A stretch of DNA of 64,000 nucleotides from Eopsaltria australis (Eukaryota > Chordata > Aves > Passeriformes > Petroicidae): the NCBI GenBank assembly GCA_034509425.1, contig JAVTVJ010000513.1:372001-436000 (forward strand). The letters run 5' to 3'. The notes under the pieces are model-generated. The model saw only the letters and a list, made by a program, of their open reading frames with translations, was not told the DNA's origin and did no database searches. A program made the position numbers and the translations under genes. Shown one piece after another: positions 54,302 through 64,000 of this stretch (positions are counted from its first letter, which is position 1; every line of letters begins with the position of its first letter).

Positions 54302-54659
54302 TGTTGGGAAATGGCCATCTCTGGCTGCACAGACATAAAGTATAAGTGAGCAATCCAGGCCCCATAGACAAGAGTTAGGCCTCTGCTCAAGGTTATTCTC
54401 AAGACAGCTGTGGGAAAGGGAGACATGAAAGCTGAAAACAAGCTGCAGGTGTCCAAAGATTAACTTGGCAGAAGAAACTGTTATTGTAGCCTTCTGATAA
54501 TAATGTAGTGCTCTAATTAGAGAAAGATCCTGTGTGAAACTTCTGTAAGTAAATAATATTTTGAGCACGTAAAGTAGTATAAGTATGTGCACTGTCGGAC
54601 AATAAACGAGCTTGATTTATGATTCACATTGGATCTACGTCTTGCTTCTCTCGCCAACA
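54302..54659 (+). repeat. LTR of second retrovirus (forward)
   Basis: TGTTGGGAAATGGCC to CTCTCGCCAACA, with AATAAA at 54601-54606. It is a diverged relative of the two reverse LTRs and faces 53710-54065 head to head. Confidence 0.9.
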
Positions 54660-55270
54660 GTTCCAGAGGCGCTGCTGTGTCCCAATGGATCCTCTGTTCC
54701 ATGAGGCCCTACAGAGTCACAATGGACCATTGGTTCCATGAGGTTCTGTCATGTCACACTGGACTTTTCATTGCATGAGCTTTTGTACTCTCAACAACAG
54801 TTGCCATGTGTTCCAAGTGCCACAACTGACCCTTGGTTCCATGAGGTTCCGTAGTGTCACAATGGTTGCCATAGTCACATGAGTTTCCTTAGTGTCACAA
54901 TGGTCACCATGGTTCCATTAGGCCTGGCTTTGTCACAAAGTCTCCTTGATTTCAACAAGGCCCTGCTGAGCCACAAAGGACCCTTGGTTCCATGAGGCTT
55001 CGTTGTGTCAGAATGCACCCATTTTTCCATTAAGTTCCATGGCGTCACCACGGTCTCCTTGGTTCAATGTGGCCTCACTGTGTCACAATGGTCTTCTTGA
55101 TTCCATGATTCCCCACAGTGTCACAATGGAGCCTTATTTCTGTGAGGTTCCGTATTGTCACAAAGGTCTCCTTGGTTCTGTGAGGCCCCCCTGATTCACA
55201 ATGGACCCTTGGTTAACTGATGCCCCTGATAGACACAATAATCTCCTTGATTCCATGAGGATACAAAAGC
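54660..55270. repeat. ~40-bp GTGTCACAATGG minisatellite
   Basis: About fourteen diverged units immediately after the LTR, of the same kind as 41571-42625. No gene. Confidence 0.8.
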
Positions 55271-55429
55271 TTTGCATAAACATAGAGCAACACCTGCTTA
55301 ACACACCTGGGAACATTTGTCTGCATCAAAAGAGGGCTTAAAGCTGAGAATGGCACCAGCAGCCTGCAACAGAGACCCAGGCAAAGGAAAGGGACAGAGA
55401 ATTCAGGTGAAGGACTCAAAGTTAAATTG

Positions 55430-56345
55430 AAACATTGAAGTTTCTTGTAGTTCTAATAAGTGCCATAGGGGAACACAACTGAGAAAGTGTCCCCAGGTTC
55501 CAGTTAGAGCAGAACACTGGAGGCAGTGATGACAGCTGGGGACAAACAAGGCAAAGGTGTCTGTGATGCTGAGCAAAGCTGGATGTGTTTCAGCAATGCA
55601 AAGGGCCAAGGCCTGAGCCCCAGCCCCTGGCAAGGCACATCCTGTCCCTCCCTCATTGCTCAGGCCTCTTCCCGGGCCACTGCCATGTGGCCATGTGCAA
55701 TGGCAAGGGCAGCACCATGGGGCGGCCCCTGCCAGGCTGCTGAGCAGGGCCAAGGAGGCAATGAGGCCCCAGCACAGCAAGGCTCACTTGTCTCCTCCTC
55801 ATGCCTCACGCCCAGGGCCAGCAGCCATGGCCAAAGTGCTGCAGGAGTTGCCTCTGGCAGGGCCTTGCAGCTGCTGCCCATGCCTGTGGCCTCTGCAGCC
55901 CAGGCTGTGCTACGGTGTCCCTGCCCTGCGCCTCTGTCCCTGCAGGCTGTCCTCATGCCCTTCCTTTGCTGACAGCTCTGCATCCTGCCTGTCTCTGCCT
56001 GGCCACACAAAGCCTTGGGCTGCTCCAGACTCCTTCTGGGGGACGTGTTGCACTCCAGCCCTGCCCTGGGATGGAAATTCCTTTCTCCTCATGTCCAGTC
56101 TGGGCCTCCCGAGCAGCCCTTTGGAATCATTCTTTCTTTCTCCATCTGTTATCTACTATGTCAGAAGTATCCACTATCTCTGAAACTGCCCTTCAGTCCC
56201 TCCCAGAGCTCTCCTCCACTGTCCTCAGTCTCCACTCCACTGAGCACAGAGCTCCTTTGTCCCTATATGGTGGTCATGTGCTTCAGGCTCCCAAATCCCA
56301 CCTTAGGAGATCTCTAGGCCCTCTCCAAGGTGTTGGCAAATGAAA
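55430..56345. repeat. GC-rich duplicated unit, copy 2
   Basis: Direct copy of 30855-31780. 55271-55429 is unassigned. It ends, as in copy 1, at an array-boundary motif (TTCTGCTCATATTCTAAGAA, 56350-56369). Confidence 0.85.
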
Positions 56346-58140
56346 ACATTCTGCTCATATTCTAAGAAAATCACCAGTGGCCAAGGCCAGCCAGGCCTGT
56401 CTGTTCTGGCAGGTTTGCCTGGGAGCAACCCTTGCATATATGGAATTTTGTATGTGGAACCCCAATTTCAGCCATTTGTGCCTGGAGAAGAAGGATGGTT
56501 CTTTTCCATAAAAAGGAAAGCACAGAACATCGGTGTTTGGAGAGCGGGTGAGTGCTGGTCCTTAGGAGTCGAAGACCAAACAGACTTGGCAGAAATGGCG
56601 GCTTTTTTTCTGGGAGCAATCCTTGCATATAGAGAAATTTGGAGCTGGAATCCCAGTTTTGGCCATGGATGCCAGGAGGAGTAGGAGAGTTCTTGTCCAT
56701 ACAAAGGAAATCCCAGAGTCCCAGTGTTTCAGGGGCTCTCTAAATGCCAAGATCAGCCAGATCTGTCAGGTGGCCTCTGGGTGCCCAAGGCAGCCCCACC
56801 TTTTCATGTTCCCTTTGTTCCATGGGGCCCTGCAGTTCCACAATGGCCTCTCCTTCCATGAGGCCTTGCAATGCCACCGTGGTCCCTTCACTTCCATGAG
56901 GCCCTGAGGTGTCATAACGGCCCCTTGGTTACACCAGGCTCTGAAGGGTCTCAATGGTTTCCCTGGTTCCACAACACCCCTCAGTGTCACAATGATCTCT
57001 TGGATCCATGAAGCCCCTCTGTGTCACAATGGCCCCTTGGTGCAACAAGGCCTGGAACTGTCATTGTGGTGACAATGGAAACAACCAAGCCCCAGTGTTG
57101 CAGGGGCAGATGAGGGGCAGTCACCAGAGGCCAAGGCCAGCCAGACTTGATGGCACTGGCAAATTTTGTCTGGGAGCCACCCTTGGATATAGGGAATTTT
57201 AGAGCTGGAATCCCAATTCAGCCATGAATATCCTGATGAGAAGGACGGTTCTTTTCCATTGGAAGGAAAGCACTGAGCCCCAGGGTTTCAAAAGCAGGTG
57301 AGAGGCAGCCCCTAAGAGGTCAAGGACAGACAAATCTGTCTGTCCTGGCAGCTTTCACTTGGCAGCAATCCTTGGATGTGCAGAGTTTTGAAGGTGGAAT
57401 CCCAATTTCAGCCATGGGCGCCTGGTCGAGATGGATGGTTTTTTCCATAGGAAAGAAAAGCACAAAGTCCAAGTGTTTTGGACAAAGATGAGAGGTGACT
57501 ACAATGGGCCAAGGCAGCTGGATCTGTCTCTCCTGGCACCTTTGGTCTGAGGGCTACCTTTGGATATAGGAACTGTTGGAAGTGGAATCTCAATTTTGGC
57601 TGTGGGCACCTGGACAGGAAGAAGAGTTCTTTCATTAGGAAGGAGAGCACAGAGCCCCAGTGTTTCAAAGGCAGATGAGAGCCAGCCCTCAGGAAGCCAA
57701 GCCAGCCAGACTTGTCAGTCCTGGTAGCTTTTGTCTGGGAGCTGTCCTTGGATACTGAGAATTGTGGAGGCAGATTCCAAATTTCAGCCATCGACACCTG
57801 GACATGAAAGGTGCTTTTTCCCCATAGGAAAGAGAAGCACATGGTGCCAGTGTATCAAATGCAGATGAGAGGTGGCCCCTGGGAGGCCAAGCCAGCCAGA
57901 TCTGTGTGTCCTGGCAGATTTCATCTGGGAACAATCTTTGCATAAAAGGAAATTTGGAGGAGGAATCGCAATTTTGGCCATAGACACCTGGAGAAGGAGA
58001 GTTCTTTTCCATAGGAAGGAAAGCCCAGAGCCCCAGTGCTTCAGGAGCAGATGAGCAGTGGCCCTCGAAATGCCAAGATCAGCCAGTTCTGTCAGGTGGC
58101 CTCCAGGAGGCCCAGCCAGACAGGCCTGTTCCATTTTCCC
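56346..58140 (+). repeat. ~185-bp satellite array, block 5
   Basis: Eight or more forward units with anchors near 56500, 56690, 57250, 57440, 57630, 57825 and 58005. It is interrupted at 56820-57080 by ~40-bp minisatellite units. Longer than block 1 in D1. Confidence 0.83.
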
Positions 58141-58420
58141 TTGGTTCCTTGGGGCCCCACAGTGTCACAAGGTCCCCTTGGCTCCATGAGGTTCTGCAGT
58201 GTCACCACGGTGTCCTTGGATCTGCAGTGTCACAATGGCCCCTTGGTTCCATGAGTTTCTGTACATTCAACAGTGGTTCCATTGTTCCTACAAGGCCTTG
58301 CTGTGTCACAATGTCCCCTTGATTCTGTGAGGTCCCATGGTGTCACCACAGTGCCCTTAGATCCCCATTGTCACACCTGACCCATGGTTCCATGAGGTTC
58401 CGCAGTGTCACCATGGTCGC
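58141..58420. repeat. ~40-bp minisatellite, short block
   Basis: Several tandem CAGTGTCACAATGG / GGTTCCATGAGG units leading into the LTR-like repeat. Confidence 0.75.
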
Positions 58421-59000
58421 TGTCAGAGGCTGGATGAGATCAATGTCCCGAGACACCTTGGGATGAGCTGTCAATCAGTCACAGTGCTAACCCAGGCTCT
58501 GACTGCCCCAGCAATCACAAGTCCCACCTGGGGGGAGCCCCACAAAGGCCCAGGGGCTTCAAAGATGGAGCACGAGGTCAGCCCATGGTCTGGTCCCTGC
58601 CTTCTCCTGGGGTTTGTGTCTCACCCACGCTAGAAACTGAGCAGTTGGTAGCTGTATGTGTGTCTTTCTATAGCTCTTCTGTCTTGCTATCACTCTCTCT
58701 TTCCTCTCCTTCTAATCCTCTTTACATGGAACGTTTCTGGGTAACTCATCTTCTTAAGGGTTTAAAGGTTTCCAGGTTAAATGAGCTAAGTTAATGAAGT
58801 TACTGCTATGAAAAGTGTTTTATGTTGAATTGGATGTTATATTAAATGCTTTGCCAAAATTCCTTGATTTTCTATATTATGCCTGTAAAATTTTGTGCCA
58901 TTTTGACCTCTTGAGAATATCAGGTTGGTGTTTCCCCTGAGCACCAAACTCCAGTAAAGGAACCTTTGGTTCCCCCAGCATTTGAGTGTTCTGGGCTGTT
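58421..59000 (+). mobile_element. LTR-like repeat, copy 3
   Basis: Complete copy of the element at 33320-33910, starting TGTCAGAGGCTGGATGAG and keeping the T/C-rich middle and AT-rich tail. The CCAAT-containing part is shorter than in copy 1. Confidence 0.4.
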
Positions 59001-60133
59001 GCAGCCCTGCAGGCTCACAATGGCCTCTTGTTTCCATGAGGCCCTGCTGTGTCCCACTGGCCCTTGGTTCCAGGAGGATCTGCAGTGTCAGCCAGGTTGA
59101 TGCCATTTGTCCTTGCTGCCCCTCCCATCCCCCTGCCCCACAAACAGCCCCGAGGCACCCGGGAGGGACAGGCCCTGCTGTGCCAGGCCTGGCCTCAGGC
59201 CTTGGCCTTTCTGCTTCCTCCAGCCAAGCCAGGCCTTTCTCAGCATTGCCCTTCCCTGCTCACAGCCTTTGGCTGCCTGCAATCCTGGCCTCAAGGATCT
59301 GCTCACCACTCCCTGCGCAGCCTTTGCCACTCCCTGCCCTCACTGGGGCCCATTGATGCTGCAAGGCACTTGGAGTTTTGCTTCTGACTCCTTGAGCAGC
59401 TTCTTCATCCTTCTCTCAGTGCCTGAGGCTCCTGCACTCAGCCCCAAATGCACCGTGGGGCTGATTAAAATCCAGAAAGGCCTCAGGAGCTCCTTGTCTT
59501 CCTTCAGTTGTCTTCAAGTGTCCAGGGCTTGTGCAGCTGATGGGAGTCAGTTTGGAGTTCTGTTGAGGAGGGAGATTTCAAAGACCACCTCACAATTGTT
59601 GCTTTTTAATCACATGCGTATTTTTTTATTTTATAGTTTAGAGAAGAGCCTTTAGAAGCATTCCCCAAGTGATGTTGATGCTGAATGTGTCCTTAGGAGG
59701 TCTGGGCACAGAGAAGAATGAGCCCCTTGCAGGCTGACCCTGTTTGGACAAGCTGCTCCTCAGCCCCAGCCTCACCATGTCTGACATCGCCCACCTGGCA
59801 CTGACAGCACAAAATACCCAAGAACATTTATGTATTTTTTCTTTATTAATTACTAATGAAATTGGTTCTTAATTTTGAATATTGAATTATTACATTTTTA
59901 GTTATATTTATTTAATATTTATAAGGATATTATCTTCTATTTTATTACCGAATTTTTATATTTAAACACAAATCTATATATTTTCTGTAACAAAAGAACT
60001 TAATGTTTATTCTTTCTAAGTAATGTGAATCCCTTCATTAATTAATTAACCTGTATTGGTTGTTGATGTCTCTCTCTTTGTGCTAATTAGTCCTACTTTG
60101 AGACCTTTTGTAGTGTTTTATATCCTGTTTCTC
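59001..60133. other. GC-rich then AT-rich duplicated stretch, no gene
   Basis: Counterpart of 35590-36719, with the same GC-rich sequence followed by the AT-rich stretch (59820-60133). No supported gene. Confidence 0.65.
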
Positions 60134-61185
60134 TCAGACAGGGTCACGGAGGGCACTTCGGGGTGCATGGAGACATTTCTGGGACACATTTGGGGCAGTT
60201 TTGGGTCTGGGGAGGGAATTTAGAGGTTCCTTGAGGGTCTGGAGGACACTTGTGGGGCCGATTGGGCACTGGGGGCACTCAGGGATCCTGAGGGAAAGTC
60301 TGGGGTTGGGAGCGGCCCTTGAGGGTCCAGGGGGGCCCTTGGAGGTCAGGGAGGGGAATTTGGGGCCCTGCGGGGTCCGGGCGGGCCCTTGGGGGCTCTG
60401 ACGGGGCTCTCTGCGCCGCGGGGCATCATGGGAGTTGTAGGCGCGGGTAGAATACGGGTCAACGGCGCCGCGGAGCATCACGGGAGTTGGAAGCGCTGCT
60501 ACAATGGCGCTCTGTGTGGCGCGGGGCATGACGGGAGATGGAGTCAGGGCTGTAACGGAGCTCTACGGGCGCCGCGGAGCATGATGGGAACTGTAGTCCC
60601 GGAAGCGGCTCGAACGGGGCGTTTGGGGGTCCGGGAAGGCTCTTGGGGGACACTTTTGCGTCCGAGCCGCGACTTCAGCTCCTCGGGGGGAACGAACACG
60701 GTCCGGGATCCCTTGGGGGGAGCTTGGGGAGCTCTGACCGGGCTCTTTAGGGCGCGGGGCGTGACAGGAGTTTTCGGCGCGGAACTGTGTTATGAGGGGC
60801 TCTGGGGCCGCGGGGGATGAGAGGAGATGAAGTCCTAGGAGTGGCTGTGACGGGCACCTGTGGGGTTGAGAGCACCTGGGGGTCCAGGGACGCTTTTGGG
60901 GGGTCCCGAGTGGGCACTGAGGGATCCTGGAGGGTCTGGGGGACACTTATGGGGCAAATGGGGGGCGGATACCGGGGGAATCTGTGGGGCGCGGGGCATG
61001 ACGGGAGTTGTAGTCTCGGCTCCAATGGGGATCTATGGGACCGCGAGGCATGACGGGAGTTGTAAGCAAAGAAATGGCGCTGACTGGAGGCACCGCCCCC
61101 GAGGCCCCTATCCCGGGAGCTGATTGGCTGCGGGAACTGACGGGCGGGAGCCTCGGCCAATGGGACGCCTGCGGAGGCGGGAACA
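60134..61185. promoter_or_regulatory. CpG island with eight ZNF143/Staf-like motifs, copy 2
   Basis: Counterpart of 36720-37770 with motif copies near 60409, 60459, 60513, 60565, 60744, 60799, 60990 and 61043. Most motif copies are unchanged between the duplicates while spacers have small indels. GATTGG, GCCAATGGG and GC boxes are retained near 61085-61165. Confidence 0.65.
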
Positions 61186-61189
61186 GCAA

Positions 61190-61490
61190 ATTCAAGTCTT
61201 CCAGTCCCTCCCAGTTAATTCCCAGTTCATTCCCAGTACATTCCCAGTACAGCCCAGTACACACCCACTGCCCCTCCAGGCCCTCTCAATACACCTGAGG
61301 TAAATCCCAGTTCCTTCCAGTTCCCCCCAGTGTCATCCACACTATACCCCAGTGTCCCCCAGTCTTCCCCACAGTGTTCCCAGTGTCCCCAGTTTGTCCC
61401 AGTATCCCCCATTATCACTCCCAGTGTGTCCCAGTGTCTCCCACACCGTTCCCAGTGTCCCCCAGTCTGTCCCAGTCCTCCCCAGTGTTC
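61190..61490 (+). repeat. CCCAGT minisatellite, copy 2
   Basis: Counterpart of 37775-38075, with one or two units more or fewer (for example an extra CATTCCCAGTA near 61228). Confidence 0.8.
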
Positions 61491-62469
61491 CCAAGGAACC
61501 TTGAACTCCTCACGGTGTCCCTGGCAGCCAAACCCAGCAGTGGGGTCAGTGCAGTGTCCATGGCCACAGCCCCTTGCCATGGCCCAGGGCAGCTTGGGAT
61601 GAGGATCCACCCTCACAGCTGGCCCAGGCCAGGGCTGCAGTGGCTTTGGTGGCACCTTGGGCTCAGCACACACTTGAGGAGTTTGTCTGTTTTCAGTGGG
61701 GAAACTCAGTAATAAAATACAGCCTTTAAAATAGGAATGTGTATTTCTGAGAAGCTCTTTGAAATATTTCTCCATAACTGTAGCAGGAAACCTTCCTGAT
61801 GAACTGCACCAGAGCAGAGGGAAATCAAGGCAGAGCCATGGTTTGTTAGGAAACCTCTCAAGAATTCCAAGTCACAATCAAACTCCAAAGTTTCTTGAAC
61901 TTTTAATGGGTCCCACTGAGGGACACAAGTGAGAAAGTGTCCCCAGGTTCCAGTTAGAGCAGGAAATTTGAGGCAGTGATGACTGGTGGCGACAAAGAGA
62001 AGCCAAGTCTTGGTGCCCTGGGGCACAGCAGGGTCTGTGCCACCAAGGGCTGGGAGGAGACACCTTGTCCTGAGGCCCTGGGGCCTCCTGGCACAGCCCC
62101 AGCAAGGCTGGCCACTGTCACCCCCTTGTCCTGCCCTCAGCATCCCCCCCACATCCCAGTGGCCTCAGGGATCTGCTGGAAGGAGTCCCTGGGGAGCCTT
62201 GCTCAGGAATGGCCCTGGGGGCTCCTTAGTGCTCCCAGGGACTGCAGGTTTTTCCAAGGACTTTGGGTTTTGCTTTTGCCTTGGAGTCTCTGAGAGCTTT
62301 GTGCAATCCTGGCCTCCAATCCTCTCCTCCAAGGAGTTCATGAGGAGCCTGTGTTGGGCATGGACCTCAGTGGGATCCATCAATGCTTTGAGACCCTTTG
62401 GGTTTTTCCTCTGCCTTGGACTCCTGGAAAGGTTTGTGCAATCTCCTCTCAGGCCCTGAGGTTCAAGGG
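61491..62469. other. Duplicated stretch with dispersed motif, no gene
   Basis: Counterpart of 38076-39040. The dispersed motif lies at 61870-61985 in reverse orientation. No coding exon is recognised. Confidence 0.65.
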
Positions 62470-62755
62470 CTCAGCACCAAATGCACCACGGGGCTCATTG
62501 GGACCATTGTGGAACTCAGAGGTGCCCATGGAACTAAGGGGCCATGGTGACACTGTGGAGCCCAGAGTGTCCCAGAGGAGCCATTGTGACACAGCGGGGC
62601 CACAGGGAACCAAGGGGCCATTGTGACACTTCAGGGCTTTGTGGAACCAAGAAGCCACTGTGACACTGCAAGGTGTCAGTCAGCACCTGCAACACTTCAG
62701 AACCAAGGAGAACATTGTGACACTGTGGGGCCTGATGGAACCAAGGGAACATGGA
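62470..62755. repeat. ~40-bp minisatellite (reverse form)
   Basis: Counterpart of 39041-39335, almost unchanged. Confidence 0.8.
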
Positions 62756-63387
62756 ACAGGTCTGGCTGCTTTGGCCTCCCAGGGGCTGCCTGACAGGTCT
62801 GGCTGATCTTGGCATCTTGAGGGCTGCTGCTCATCTGCCCCTGGAGCACTGGGGCTCTCTGCTCTCCTTCCTCTGGAACAGAACTGTTCTTCTCCTCCCA
62901 GTGCCCATGGTTGAAATTGGTACTCCCCCTAATAAAATCCCTATATGAAGGGTTTCTCCTGGACAAAACCTGCCAGCTCTTGCTGGCCTTGGCCTCTGGT
63001 GATCACCTCTCATCCCTGAAATACCAGAGCTTTGTTCTTTCCTTCCTATGGAAAAGAGCCCCCCTTCTTCTCCAGGGGCCATGGCCAAACTTGGGATTCT
63101 ACCTTCACAAAATTCCATCTATCCAAGGATTTCTCCCAGCCAAAAGCTGCCAGGACAGACAGCTCTGGCTGGCCTTGGCCCTCTCTGGCTGCCACTTATC
63201 TGCCCCTGAAACACTGGGGCTCTGCTTTCCTTCCTATGGAAAAGAGCGGTCCTTCTTCTCCAGGTGCCCGTGGCCAAAACTGGAATTTGGCCTCCAAAAT
63301 TCCATCTATCCAAGGATTGCTGTCAGACGAAAGCTGCTACAAGACACAGGTCTGGCTGGCCTTGTCCTCTGCTCAGTTTCTTAGACT
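62756..63387 (-). repeat. ~185-bp satellite array, block 6 (reverse)
   Basis: About three reverse units (anchors near 62870, 63045, 63230), corresponding to 40441-41070 in D1. The ~6 units at 39335-40440 of D1 are absent. It ends at the junction motif TTTCTTAGACTATGAGCAGA at 63378-63397. Confidence 0.83.
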
Positions 63388-63397
63388 ATGAGCAGAA

Positions 63398-63830
63398 GGC
63401 CGTTTCTTTCCCAGAGGAAGGAAAGCCCAGAGCCCCAGTGTTTCAGAGCCAGGTTAGAGGCAGGCTCCAGAGGCCAAGGCCAGCCAGAGCTGTCTGTCCT
63501 GGCAACTTTTGTCTGGCAGAAACCTTTGCTTATACGGAATTTTGGAGAAGTACTAGTTTTGGCCATGGATGCTTGGGCAGGAGGGATTTTTTTTCACAGG
63601 AAGGAAAGCACAGAGCCCCAGTGTTTGAAGGCAGGTGAGAGATGGCTCTCAGGAATCCAAGTGCAGCCAAACTTGTTGGTAATGGCAGCTTTTGTATAGA
63701 AGCACTCCCTGGATATTGGGAATTTTGGAGGCACAATCCCATTTTGGCCATGGGCACCTGGGAGGAGGCCCTCGACATGCCAAGGTCAGTTGAGCCAGTC
63801 AGGTCAAGCCAACCAGACCTGTTACCTGTT
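63398..63830 (+). repeat. ~185-bp satellite array, block 7 (forward)
   Basis: Opposite orientation beyond the junction motif, as in 41088-41570. Anchors near 63420 and 63602; the third unit is shortened. Confidence 0.82.
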
Positions 63831-64000
63831 CCCTTGGATCCATGGGTCCCTGTGGTGTCACAATGGTAGTGTCATATTGGATCCTTGGTTCCTCACGGCG
63901 CCGCTGTGTCACACTGACCCCTTGTTTCCATGAGGCCTTGCAGTGTCACAATGGTTTCCTTGGTTCCATGGAGCTGCACAGTGTCACAACGGGCCCTTGC
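63831..64000. repeat. ~40-bp minisatellite, runs off window
   Basis: Start of the counterpart of the main array at 41571 onward, cut by the window end. Confidence 0.75.

Larger units (their letters stand above)
55430..64000. repeat. Direct segmental duplication, copy D2
   Basis: Second copy of 30855-41740, same order and orientation, running past the right edge. It has one LTR-like repeat instead of two and about 1.1 kb less satellite after 62755. Confidence 0.88.

Overview
The window reads as repeat-rich, segmentally duplicated bird DNA, most likely from a songbird. The evidence is three intronless family-14-type (gamma-c) olfactory receptor reading frames, CR1 LINE fragments with the avian 3' end, a retroviral Env of the alpharetroviral type with a tRNA-Trp primer site, and CpG-island promoters carrying ACTACAACTCCC-type motifs. 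There are no bacterial operons, phage genes, CRISPR arrays, tRNA genes or rRNA genes. Species and chromosome cannot be told from the sequence.

Layout. 1-3712: olfactory receptor OR1 (+) with its flanks, forming the left arm of an inverted duplication whose right arm (26175-29895) carries OR2 (-). The arms run off the left edge. 3102-7779: the rest of a decayed CR1, a probable solo LTR, a TGACATCA minisatellite, more CR1 debris and non-genic DNA. 7780-25740: two nearly identical endogenous retrovirus bodies in tandem with three LTRs (LTR-body-LTR-body-LTR). The primer site matches the 3' end of tRNA-Arg, and gag, pro-pol and env are all broken. 25741-26174: minisatellite. 28366-29298: OR2, which lacks its ATG. 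30540-42630: a duplicated block made of a GC-rich unit, arrays of a ~185-bp satellite, arrays of a ~40-bp GTGTCACAATGG minisatellite, an LTR-like repeat and a CpG island with eight copies of a ZNF143/Staf-like motif. 43010-45809: an inverted copy of the OR2 block, carrying OR3 (+), the best preserved receptor. 47190-54659: a mosaic of a second retrovirus type (short LTRs, tRNA-Trp primer site, gag without pol, an open Env C-terminal frame), with an oppositely oriented 3' end attached. 54660-64000: a second direct copy of the 30.9-41.7 kb block, running off the right edge.

How it fits together. Only the olfactory receptors look like host protein genes. OR1 and OR3 are intact frames; OR2 needs either an upstream exon or is a recent pseudogene. 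Around them, inverted and direct duplications have copied receptor, flank and satellite together. Differences among the receptors concentrate in the segments that form the odorant pocket. The first retrovirus pair shares most of its disabling lesions, so the second body most likely arose by duplication of an already dead provirus. The most unusual non-gene structures are the duplicated eight-motif CpG island, the orientation switch inside the 185-bp satellite, the duplicated hairpin in the retroviral leader and the recombinant second retrovirus.
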